Shown here: positions 1 through 7,247 of the stretch, in pieces
Layout: every line of letters starts with the position of its first letter
Position numbering within the stretch: the first letter of the stretch is position 1
Assembly (NCBI GenBank): GCA_046302815.1
Contig: JBKCHO010000036.1
Location: 1-22,945, forward strand
DNA: 22,945 nt
Direction of reading: 5' to 3'
DNA from: JALRAP01 sp046302815
GTDB taxonomy: Bacteria > Bacteroidota > Bacteroidia > AKYH767-A > OLB10
Translations under genes and position numbers: made by a program
The notes under the pieces: generated by a model
Seen by the model: only the letters and a program-made list of their open reading frames with translations
Told to the model about the DNA's origin: nothing
Database searches by the model: none

Positions 1-100
1 ACTGCGTTTCGCTTACTCAGCCACCGAAAGGAAGGCGGGTGAAAAAAACATCAACGGTGGTTTTGATGCGCTCAACTGCGTTTCGCTTACTCAGCCACCG
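1..100. repeat. Palindromic repeat array, upstream part (two units)
   Basis: Two copies of a palindromic unit. The segments 1-26 and 75-100 are identical over 26 bp and lie 74 bp apart. The complete unit spans 55-100: it opens with CGGTGG (55-60) and closes with CCACCG (95-100), so it can fold into a hairpin. The first unit is cut by the window edge. The two are joined by a 28-bp linker (27-54) that ends in AACATCAA. The same unit and linker recur downstream of the GIY-YIG gene at 499-765. Both copies here have the arm TTACTCAGCCACCG on the right, which I call minus orientation. It resembles the REP-like intergenic palindromes of bacterial genomes; the family name is not known to me. Confidence 0.85.
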
Positions 101-177
101 AAACGGATGTCAAAACTTAAACGTTTAATTTCCGTCTCATCCAATGGTCTTTTCATAAATGAACTTTGCTTTGCAGG

Positions 178-495
178 ATGTACAAAAAAGGATTTGGCTA
201 TATGTATATATTGAAATGCTCTGACGGCACTTACTATACAGGCAGTACAATCGATTTAATCCGAAGACTCAATCAACATAATATCGGTGAAGGTGCTAAC
301 CATACGGCAAACCGACTCCCGATGGAGTTAGTGTATGTAGAGGTTTATGTGGACATAAAAAAGGCGTTTTGGCGCGAGAAACAAATACAAGGTTGGTCAA
401 GAGCGAAGAAGGAAGCACTGATTGAGAATAAAAGGCAGCTGCTTCCGAAGTTGGCGAGAAGGAAAATAAAAAAAATAAAAAGAAGCGATGATTGA
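178..495 (+). CDS. Small GIY-YIG family nuclease, 105 aa
   Basis: A single-domain GIY-YIG endonuclease-like protein, of the short UvrC-N-terminal/YhbQ-like type found in many Bacteroidota. The signature is at the N-terminus: YMYIL at residues 8-12 and YYTGS at 19-23, then an Arg pair in DLIRRLNQH (29-30) and the metal-binding Glu in REKQIQGW (Glu67). The C-terminus is a basic tail (RRKIKKIKR). I chose the ATG at 178; the frame stays open to a TTG at 166, but the family begins close to the GxxYIL motif. GAACTTTG at 161-168 resembles a Bacteroidota -7 box, which would give a very short leader. Palindromic repeats lie on both sides and one starts 3 bp after the stop codon. The biological role of these small nucleases is unknown; a role in moving or cutting the repeats is inference. 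Confidence 0.9.
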   Translation: MYKKGFGYMYILKCSDGTYYTGSTIDLIRRLNQHNIGEGANHTANRLPMELVYVEVYVDIKKAFWREKQIQGWSRAKKEALIENKRQLLPKLARRKIKKIKRSDD

Positions 496-498
496 TTT

Positions 499-765
499 CG
501 GTGGCTTCGATGCGTTCGCTGCTCTCACTTACTCAGCCACCGAATGGAAAGTAAGTAAAAAGAACATCAACGGTGGCTGAGCCAGGTCGAAGCCACCGAA
601 TGGAAAGTAAGTGAAAAGATCACCAACGGTGGCTGAGTAAGCGAGCGAAGCGATTTCACATGAGCAACCGAATCCGATAACCCTAGATTGCAAAAAATAA
701 CCTGATCATCAACGGTGGCTGAGTAAGCGAGAGAAGCGAGTGCATCGAAGCCACCGAAGCCACCG
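499..765. repeat. Palindromic repeat array, downstream part (four units)
   Basis: Four CGGTGG...CCACCG units: 499-542 (44 bp, minus orientation), 571-598 (a compact 28-bp hairpin with perfect 8-bp arms CGGTGGCT/AGCCACCG), 627-670 (44 bp, right arm degenerate CAACCG) and 713-756 (44 bp), followed by an extra AGCCACCG at 758-765. The last three are in plus orientation (left arm GGTGGCTGAG). Unit 713-756 is the reverse complement of unit 499-542 with about four mismatches. Linkers 543-570 and 599-626 are each 28 bp and match one another and the upstream linker 27-54 closely; linker 671-712 is 42 bp with the same ends. The array fills the space between two convergent genes and may also act as a two-way terminator. 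Confidence 0.88.
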
Positions 766-772
766 CAACCAA

Positions 773-2407
773 TCAACCCTTCACAAACCGCACATTCACC
801 AGCTTGCCAGCAGATTCAAGCTGCACTTGGTAAACACCTTTTGGAAGCTGTGATATGTCGATGGTTTTGAAGAGTATTTGATTGGTGGCTTGTTGGTAAA
901 TCAATTTGCCGTCAACGCTAAAAATCGAAATACCGCTGATGAATGCTCCATCGTTATCGGAGCGGATATTCAATAAGTCGTTGGCGGGATTGGGATAAAT
1001 AGCGAAGCCTTCCGAACTTGAAATGTTCTCTATGCCAACCGTACCTCCTGAAAGTTTTCCGACGAAGTTTGACCATTCGCCAGTTGGAGCGGTGTAACTT
1101 GATGAACCAAATGTTCCTGTTCCAAAAAAGGTTCCTGCAATATAACAGGTGCCGGCAGAATCAGAAAGAATTGCGATACCTTGATCGTAGTTGGTACCTC
1201 CACCAGCTTTAGATGCCCAACGAATCAAGCCGGTAGGACTGTATTTGGCGATGAACACATCGTTGGTTCCGGATAGATTATTACCTCCAAAACTGGCCAC
1301 ATTGGTGAATGTACCCGTAATGTAGCTGCTGCCTGCATGGTCGGTAGAAATTTTGATGCCCGTATCGAACTGGTTTCCTCCTTCAGATTTTGCCCAAACA
1401 GCAGATCCGGTGGGGGAATATTTTATCAATAGAATATTGCCAGCTCCATTGTCAACCACCGTTACTCCACTGAAGTTACAGTTGCCATTGATGTTTCCAA
1501 CCACATACACAGCACCGTCATCATCCATTCCCACACCTTGACCACTATCACTACCGTTGCCACCTCCATGCTTGGCCCACAAAGCCACACCACTGGAATC
1601 GTATTTCGCAGTAACAACATCGGATGTGGCACCACTGGTTACAGACACGACTGGATTAGTGGAAAATGTAGCGTTGTTCAAAAAAGCACCTGTTACGGCA
1701 ATTTGTCCGTTTCGAGACTGAGCCACGCCAAACAATTCAACTGAGTTTGTAGATGTGATTTTATTCACCCAAGAACATGTTCCGTCATCCAAGTAACGAG
1801 CAAGAAAGGAATAATTGTTAAAGTTGCTTGGGTTTACGATGGTATCGTTACCGAATATCGCAGTACCACGAAAATGTCCTGTCAAAAGAATGCCACCATT
1901 CAACGCCCGCTCCATATCAACGGGCTTATCTTGAAATGGACCTCCTGCGCCAACAAGCCATTGGCAAGAACCTGTTGCTGTGTCCAATTTTGCCAAGAAT
2001 ATGTCTGTCTGCCCTGGGCCAGACAACAAAAAGGTGTCAATTTCAATAAAGTTGTAGTAAAGACCTGAAACATATACTCCTCCATCAGCCACTACGATTC
2101 CCGCCGCATTGGAGTTCTTTCCAGGGTAGCCCAAAGCCTTTACCCACAAAACCGTACCTGATGGATCCAATTTGGCGGCATAGACTTGATTGTTGGCGGA
2201 CGCAGTCAAAGAAAAGCTGCCAAAAGTCCTAGTTCCGGTATATTCGCTAACCAAGTAGGTATTACCTTGATCATCCACATCAATATCCATGTAGTGCTGG
2301 AAATTGGTGTTACCACCTATGCTGTTCGACCATGTCCAGCTGACAGGCTGAGCTTCAGCAATTTGTATTAAAAAAAGACAGGCCAGGGTAAGGTAAATCT
2401 TATTCAT
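773..2407 (-). CDS. T9SS type A secreted beta-propeller (SBBP-like) protein, 544 aa
   Basis: A secreted protein with three parts. Residues 1-19 are a signal peptide (MNKIYLTLACLFLIQIAEA). The body holds seven repeats of about 55-60 residues, each with the pattern GxxYxxGxF..FG......DxFxAKxxxxGxxxWxKxxGG; the seven Trp positions (WTWSN, LWVKA, CQWLV, CSWVN, LWAKH, VWAKS, RWASK) suggest a seven-bladed propeller of the SBBP type. The last 75 or so residues are a T9SS type A sorting domain, with IYPNPANDLLNI, then a Gly-containing strand and LPKGVYQVQL, ending KLVNVRFVKG. Export is expected by Sec to the periplasm and then by T9SS to the surface or medium, with removal of the sorting domain. It is monocistronic and divergent from the riboswitch operon. 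No enzymatic motif is visible; ligand unknown. Confidence 0.92.
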   Translation of the reverse strand: MNKIYLTLACLFLIQIAEAQPVSWTWSNSIGGNTNFQHYMDIDVDDQGNTYLVSEYTGTRTFGSFSLTASANNQVYAAKLDPSGTVLWVKALGYPGKNSNAAGIVVADGGVYVSGLYYNFIEIDTFLLSGPGQTDIFLAKLDTATGSCQWLVGAGGPFQDKPVDMERALNGGILLTGHFRGTAIFGNDTIVNPSNFNNYSFLARYLDDGTCSWVNKITSTNSVELFGVAQSRNGQIAVTGAFLNNATFSTNPVVSVTSGATSDVVTAKYDSSGVALWAKHGGGNGSDSGQGVGMDDDGAVYVVGNINGNCNFSGVTVVDNGAGNILLIKYSPTGSAVWAKSEGGNQFDTGIKISTDHAGSSYITGTFTNVASFGGNNLSGTNDVFIAKYSPTGLIRWASKAGGGTNYDQGIAILSDSAGTCYIAGTFFGTGTFGSSSYTAPTGEWSNFVGKLSGGTVGIENISSSEGFAIYPNPANDLLNIRSDNDGAFISGISIFSVDGKLIYQQATNQILFKTIDISQLPKGVYQVQLESAGKLVNVRFVKG

Positions 2408-2431
2408 GATTTTGTTGTGTTTTTAGGTTCT

Positions 2432-2439
2432 CAAATATA
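2432..2439 (-). promoter_or_regulatory. Putative -7 box for the beta-propeller gene
   Basis: On the minus strand this reads TATATTTG, an exact match to the Bacteroidota -7 consensus TAnnTTTG. It lies 24 bp upstream of the ATG, which would leave a leader of roughly 18 nt. I see no clean TTG at the expected -33 position, so the call rests on the -7 box and its position alone. Confidence 0.5.
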
Positions 2440-2490
2440 AAAAATCCAACTTATGACCTATGTCCATCTAGCTATTAAATGATCGGCTGA

Positions 2491-2525
2491 TTGTCATTTT
2501 TTGTGGATAATGCTTATTAATTTCG
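2491..2525 (+). promoter_or_regulatory. Putative promoter of the riboswitch-mnmD-metH unit
   Basis: TTG at 2491-2493 and TAATTTCG at 2518-2525, the latter one base off TAnnTTTG, with a spacing of 24 bp. Transcription would start near 2532, a little upstream of the P1 stem of the SAM riboswitch at 2548, which is where a riboswitch transcript ought to begin. The -7 mismatch and long spacing keep this provisional. Confidence 0.45.
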
Positions 2526-2547
2526 CACCAGTTCATTGAAATATACA

Positions 2548-2738
2548 GCTTATCCAGAAAGGCGGAGGGACTATGCCCTAAGATGCCTTGGCAACCCTGT
2601 GTCAGAAAATGTTCTGCCACATGAAGGTGCCAATTCATATCACACGTTATTCCAACGTTGGTGAGCAGATAAGCCGGATTTACCCCTGTCGCAAAATGGC
2701 GCACACGGCTTCCGGCTTTTCTGGCCAGCGCGACAACA
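2548..2738 (+). promoter_or_regulatory. SAM-I (S-box) riboswitch with expression platform
   Basis: The aptamer spans 2548-2674. P1 is a perfect 7-bp pairing of GCTTATC (2548-2554) with GATAAGC (2668-2674). Inside are the S-box core elements in order: AGAAAGGCGGAGGGAC (2556-2571), GCCC, GATGCC and GGCAACC (the kink-turn/pseudoknot region), then GAAGGTGCCAATTC (2623-2636). P3 pairs TGTG.CAGAA (2598-2607) with TTCTG.CACA (2612-2621). P4 pairs CAC-ACGTT (2641-2648) with AACGT..GTG (2654-2663). Downstream, AAGCCGGA (2671-2678) can pair with TCCGGCTT (2711-2718), and GTCGC (2688-2692) with GCGAC (2730-2734) just before the ATG at 2739. In this class SAM binding stabilises P1 and turns off methionine or SAM genes; the presence of metH in the unit agrees. 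Whether control is by termination or by translation is not clear from the sequence. Confidence 0.93.
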
Positions 2739-3413
2739 ATGAAAAGAGAAATTATTCTTACCGCAGATGGATCTCACAGTGTTTACTGTGTAGATACCGA
2801 TGAAACCTACCATTCAAAGCATGGGGCCATGCAAGAGTCAGTGCATGTTTTCATTCGAAATGGATTGGATGAAGTGCTGGCTCAAACGAATGCTCCACGC
2901 ATTCTTGAAATTGGATTCGGAACAGGATTGAATGCCTTGCTCACGCTTTCACGAATGGAGGAGTGTAGTGCCACTTGTGATTATGTGGCCATCGAGAAAT
3001 TCCCTTTGGATGCTGCATTGGTTGAGCCCTTGGATTTCATTCCCTCAAGAAAGCAGGAGTTTATGAAACTGCATTTGGCTACCGATGAATTACAATTGCA
3101 GGGAAGGATGCGCCTAAGAAAGGTTAAGACGGATTTTCGTGACCCAATGCCAACCATTGAGGGTGGATTTCAGCTGGTCTACTTCGATGCCTTCTCACCA
3201 ACCAAGCAACCCGAGTTGTGGACAGAAACCATATTCACCAATATCCGAAATGTCTGTGCACCCGGTGCCATCTTGGTAACCTATTGCTCCAAAGGCGAAG
3301 TACGCAGAAGTATGCAAGCCGCAGGTTGGAAGGTTACCAAACTACCTGGCCCAAAAGGAAAACGAGAGATGGTGAGAGCGATAAATGATTTACCAATGAC
3401 GAATTTTAATTGA
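2739..3413 (+). CDS. mnmD: tRNA (mnm5s2U34) methyltransferase, stand-alone MnmD, 224 aa
   Basis: A SAM-dependent methyltransferase matching the C-terminal half-reaction of MnmC: it methylates the aminomethyl group of the wobble uridine (U34) in certain tRNAs, converting nm5(s2)U to mnm5(s2)U. Visible motifs are the SAM-binding loop LEIGFGTGLNA (about 60-70), the acidic motif VAIEKFP, the catalytic-region motif YFDAFSPTKQPELWT (about 150), LVTYCSKGEVRR and a C-terminal GPKGKREMVRA. The length of 224 aa fits the stand-alone MnmD seen in Bacteroidota and Gram-positives; the FAD oxidase half of E. coli MnmC is absent, as expected. The gene begins directly after the SAM riboswitch and ends 35 bp before metH, so the two should share a transcript. 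Confidence 0.92.
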   Translation: MKREIILTADGSHSVYCVDTDETYHSKHGAMQESVHVFIRNGLDEVLAQTNAPRILEIGFGTGLNALLTLSRMEECSATCDYVAIEKFPLDAALVEPLDFIPSRKQEFMKLHLATDELQLQGRMRLRKVKTDFRDPMPTIEGGFQLVYFDAFSPTKQPELWTETIFTNIRNVCAPGAILVTYCSKGEVRRSMQAAGWKVTKLPGPKGKREMVRAINDLPMTNFN

Positions 3414-3448
3414 CAAGTCTGAAGTGCCTTACTATGCAACATGTTTTT

Positions 3449-6400
3449 ATGAATATAACTGAACAACTACAATCCCAAATCCTCGTCATCGACGGCGCGA
3501 TGGGCACCATGATTCAACGATATAAGTTGGAGGAGAACGACTATCGCGGTGAAAGGTTCAAAAACCATCCGCACGATTTGAAAGGGAACAATGACCTTTT
3601 GTCGATTACTCGCCCAGATATCATCGGAACCATCCATCGCGAATACCTGGAGGCGGGCGCTGACATCATCGAGACCAACACCTTCAATGCCCAGCGAATC
3701 TCGTTGGCCGATTACCACATGGAGAATTTGGCTTATGAGATCAATGTCGCTTCTGCACGGATTGCTCGTGAAACAGCCGATGCCTTTATGAAGCAGCACC
3801 CCGATCGAGTTGGTTATGTTGCTGGGGCCATTGGGCCAACCAATAGGACCGCATCGCTCTCACCCGATGTGAATGACCCCGGTTATCGAGCTGTTGATTT
3901 TGATCAATTGGTGGATGCCTATTCAGAACAAGTACGAGGATTACTCGATGGTGGAAGCGACCTATTGTTGGTGGAAACCATCTTTGATACACTCAATGCC
4001 AAAGCAGCATTGATGGCTTGCATGCAAGTGATGGAGGAAAGGAAAATTGTTGTACCAATCATGGTTTCGGGAACCATCACCGATGCTAGTGGAAGAACTT
4101 TGTCCGGACAAACTGCCGAAGCATTCCTCCGTTCGGTTTCCCATGCGCCCTTGTTAAGTATCGGTTTCAATTGCGCTTTGGGCGCCAAGGAAATGCGTCC
4201 TCACCTGGAGGAGTTATCTGCGAAAGCTCCGTTTTTTGTAAGCGCATATCCGAACGCCGGATTGCCCAACCAATTTGGTGAGTATGATGAGTCGCCCGAT
4301 AAAATGGGGCATCACATTTGTGATTTACTCGACAGTGGATTCATTAACATTGTAGGTGGTTGTTGTGGTACCACACCCGACCATATACGACGCATCGCAC
4401 AGCTCGTTAAAGACAAAAAGCCTCGAGTGAAACCTGCCCCCGATGGCATGTTCCATCTGAGTGGATTGGAGGCGGTCACGCTTCGTCCTGAGTCTAATTT
4501 TATGAATGTGGGAGAGCGCACCAATGTTACTGGGTCGCGCAAATTTGCCAAACTCATCATCGATGGTAAGTATGATGAAGCGCTTGCCATTGCTCGCGAT
4601 CAAGTGGAGGGCGGAGCTCAGGTTATTGATGTGAACATGGATGAGGGCATGCTCGACTCAAAGGCGGCCATGACCCGTGTCCTTAATTTGATGGCGGCGG
4701 AGCCCGATATCGCGCGCCTGCCAGTTATGATTGATTCCAGCACATGGGAAGTAATAGAGGCGGGTTTGAAATGTACACAAGGTAAAAGTGTGGTGAACTC
4801 CATTTCTCTGAAAGAAGGGGAAGTGGTTTTCGTGGATCAGGCAAAAAAAATCTTACAATACGGAGCAGCTGTTATTGTGATGGCCTTTGACGAAGAGGGT
4901 CAGGCCGATACTCTGCAGCGACGCATTGGCATTTGCAAACGCGCCTATGATATTCTGGTAAGAAAGGTCGGCTTCCCTCCAGAAGACATCATCTTTGATC
5001 CAAACATTTTTCCTGTTGCTACGGGAATGGATGAGCACCGCCGAAATGCCTTGGATTATTTCGAAGCCACGAAATGGATCAAGGCAAATCTGCCCAAAGC
5101 AAAAGTGAGTGGAGGGGTTTCGAATGTGTCTTTTTCTTTTCGTGGCAATGATTTGGTGCGAGAAGCTATCCACTCAGCCTTCTTATATCATGGTGTTAGA
5201 GCCGGCATGGATATGGGCATTGTGAATCCAGGAATGCTGCAGGTATATGATCAAATACCAAAGGAACTGTTGGAGTTGGTAGAAGATGTGTTGTTGGATC
5301 GCAAAGCAGATGCCACTGAGCGCCTGATCCAATATGCTGAAACCGTTAAGGGTTCGGGAAAGAAAGTCGAACGCGATGAAGCTTGGCGAAACGGCACAGT
5401 GCAGGAACGACTTACACATGCTTTGGTAAAAGGCATCACCGATTACATTGATCAAGATGTTGAAGAGGCACGCAAGTTATTCCCCAAAGCTCTGCAATTG
5501 ATCGAAGGACCCTTGATGGATGGTATGAATGTAGTTGGTGATTTGTTCGGGGCGGGCAAGATGTTTTTACCGCAAGTGGTTAAAAGCGCTCGTGTGATGA
5601 AGAAAGCTGTTGCCTACTTGCTTCCTTACCTTGAAGCCGAGAAGGCCCAAGGCGAGGGTCGAAGTGCAGGTAAAGTTTTGCTGGCTACCGTTAAAGGCGA
5701 TGTCCACGATATTGGAAAAAACATCGTAGGCGTTGTTTTGGCTTGCAACAATTATGAGATAATTGATTTGGGTGTGATGGTTCCTTGCGATAAGATTTTG
5801 GAAGCCGCTCGAAGGGAACAGGTGGATGTGATTGGGTTGAGTGGACTGATCACACCTTCATTGGATGAAATGGTGCATGTGGCCAAGGAAATGGAACGCG
5901 AAGGATTTTCAGTGCCTTTGCTTATAGGTGGTGCCACCACATCCAAAGTTCATACCGCTGTTAAAATTGCACCGCATTACAAATATCCGGTGGTACATGT
6001 GAATGACGCCTCTCGAAGCGTGCCTGTGGTGAGTTCATTAGCTTCCGCCGATGCGCGCGAATCGTTCATGCAACAAGTGGCTTCCGATTACGAGCGCGTT
6101 CGTCAACAGCATGCGCAAGCCAGGGCGCAAGATAAATTTATCCCGATTGCGGAGGCTCGTGCCAACGCTTTCAAAACCGATTGGAGTGCTTTGAGTTTCA
6201 TTTCACCGGCAAAGCCTGGTATTACCGTGATGCAGGATTGTCCCTTGGATGAAATCGTGCCGTTTATTGATTGGACACCTTTCTTCCATAGCTGGGAGTT
6301 GAAAGGAAGCTATCCACGCATTTTAAATGATTCCGAAAAAGGCGTAGAGGCCCGCAAGTTGTTTGCCGATGCACAGGCTATGTTGAGTCAAATTGTGTCT

Positions 6401-7102
6401 GAGAAATGGATTAAAGCTCATGCTGTCGTTGGTTTGTGGCCTGCTAACAGCGAAGGTGATGATGTTGTTGCATACGCAGATGACAATAGACAGCAAGAGA
6501 TGTGCAGGTTGCATACGGTGCGTCAGCAAACACAGAAGCCAGCTGGCATGCCTAATATCGCTTTAGCTGATTTTGTTGCTCCTTGTGGATATGATGACTT
6601 CATAGGCGCATTTGTAGTAACTTGCGGTGATGGCGTAGATGAGCGCGTATCTGTTTTTGAAAAGGATCACGATGATTACTCCGCTATTATGTTGAAAGCT
6701 TTGGCAGACCGCTTGGCAGAGGCATTCGCCGAGTTTTTACACATGAAGGTTCGAAAGGAGATTTGGGGTTATGCAAAGGATGAGCAACTCAGTGGTGAGG
6801 ACCTAATCGCTGAAAAATATCAAGGTATACGTCCCGCCCCAGGATATCCCGCCCAACCCGATCATACGGAGAAAACAACCCTATTTGAAATACTGCATGC
6901 AACAGAACATACAGGTGTTACATTGACTGAAAGTCTGGCCATGTACCCTACGGCCGCTGTTTGTGGTTTGTATTTGGCACATCCAGGTTCGGTGTATTTT
7001 GGGACTGGAAAAATCGACAACGACCAGGTCGCTGATTATGCCAAACGGAAGGGGTGGAGTATGGCTGAGGCGGAAAAGTGGCTTGGACCGATTTTAAGGT
7101 AG
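3449..7102 (+). CDS. metH: Cobalamin-dependent methionine synthase, 1217 aa
   Basis: Transfers the methyl group of 5-methyltetrahydrofolate to homocysteine through methylcobalamin. All four modules are present. The homocysteine domain begins with ILVIDGAMGTMIQ and has the zinc ligands Cys242 (GFNCALG) and Cys305-Cys306 (GGCCGTT). The pterin-binding domain includes NVGERTNVTGS and the VSGGVSNVSFSFRG region. The cobalamin domain has the lower axial His753 in DVHDIGKN and the later GLSGLITPS and GGATTS motifs. The reactivation domain has RPAPGYPAQPDH near 1128-1139. Length is close to E. coli MetH. I chose the ATG at 3449; an in-frame ATG at 3434 and a TTG at 3410 would add 5 or 13 residues without family similarity. 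It sits second in the SAM-riboswitch unit. Confidence 0.97.
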   Translation: MNITEQLQSQILVIDGAMGTMIQRYKLEENDYRGERFKNHPHDLKGNNDLLSITRPDIIGTIHREYLEAGADIIETNTFNAQRISLADYHMENLAYEINVASARIARETADAFMKQHPDRVGYVAGAIGPTNRTASLSPDVNDPGYRAVDFDQLVDAYSEQVRGLLDGGSDLLLVETIFDTLNAKAALMACMQVMEERKIVVPIMVSGTITDASGRTLSGQTAEAFLRSVSHAPLLSIGFNCALGAKEMRPHLEELSAKAPFFVSAYPNAGLPNQFGEYDESPDKMGHHICDLLDSGFINIVGGCCGTTPDHIRRIAQLVKDKKPRVKPAPDGMFHLSGLEAVTLRPESNFMNVGERTNVTGSRKFAKLIIDGKYDEALAIARDQVEGGAQVIDVNMDEGMLDSKAAMTRVLNLMAAEPDIARLPVMIDSSTWEVIEAGLKCTQGKSVVNSISLKEGEVVFVDQAKKILQYGAAVIVMAFDEEGQADTLQRRIGICKRAYDILVRKVGFPPEDIIFDPNIFPVATGMDEHRRNALDYFEATKWIKANLPKAKVSGGVSNVSFSFRGNDLVREAIHSAFLYHGVRAGMDMGIVNPGMLQVYDQIPKELLELVEDVLLDRKADATERLIQYAETVKGSGKKVERDEAWRNGTVQERLTHALVKGITDYIDQDVEEARKLFPKALQLIEGPLMDGMNVVGDLFGAGKMFLPQVVKSARVMKKAVAYLLPYLEAEKAQGEGRSAGKVLLATVKGDVHDIGKNIVGVVLACNNYEIIDLGVMVPCDKILEAARREQVDVIGLSGLITPSLDEMVHVAKEMEREGFSVPLLIGGATTSKVHTAVKIAPHYKYPVVHVNDASRSVPVVSSLASADARESFMQQVASDYERVRQQHAQARAQDKFIPIAEARANAFKTDWSALSFISPAKPGITVMQDCPLDEIVPFIDWTPFFHSWELKGSYPRILNDSEKGVEARKLFADAQAMLSQIVSEKWIKAHAVVGLWPANSEGDDVVAYADDNRQQEMCRLHTVRQQTQKPAGMPNIALADFVAPCGYDDFIGAFVVTCGDGVDERVSVFEKDHDDYSAIMLKALADRLAEAFAEFLHMKVRKEIWGYAKDEQLSGEDLIAEKYQGIRPAPGYPAQPDHTEKTTLFEILHATEHTGVTLTESLAMYPTAAVCGLYLAHPGSVYFGTGKIDNDQVADYAKRKGWSMAEAEKWLGPILR

Positions 7103-7213
7103 TTTCAAACGCATTGGCTTTCTGAAGAAATTGAAGCACACTTTTTCCGCTTCATTTGTCATTCAATATAAATTGATTTCTAATCATTTTTCAGGGAAAT
7201 GATATAGGTCATG

Positions 7214-7242
7214 TTGGTTTGTTTGCCTCATCGATTCCTTTG
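7214..7242 (+). promoter_or_regulatory. Possible promoter of the Lol-like operon
   Basis: TTG at 7214-7216, 18 bp, then TTCCTTTG at 7235-7242, one base off TAnnTTTG. Transcription would start close to the GTG at 7248, giving an almost leaderless mRNA, so either the promoter is elsewhere or initiation is leaderless. The rest of the 145-bp gap after metH holds a weak hairpin (TGAAGC 7132-7137 with GCTTCA 7149-7154, followed by TTTG) that might terminate metH transcription. Confidence 0.3.
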
Positions 7243-7247
7243 TGGTT

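Noticed and set aside
1..765. CRISPR array
   Set aside because: Spacing is regular (about 56-74 bp), but the linkers are alike rather than unique, the units are palindromic and vary in length and orientation, a gene lies in the middle, and there are no cas genes.
567..776. 69-codon minus-strand reading frame in the repeat region
   Set aside because: It is a translation of the palindromic repeats (GGFGGFDALASLAYSATV) with no leader or family similarity.
2739..3413. Truncated MnmC missing its FAD domain
   Set aside because: Stand-alone MnmD of this length is the normal form in Bacteroidota, and all motifs are complete.
3410..3448. metH starting at the TTG at 3410
   Set aside because: It would add 13 residues with no similarity to MetH; the ATG at 3449 lies at the expected distance from the DGAMGTMIQ motif.
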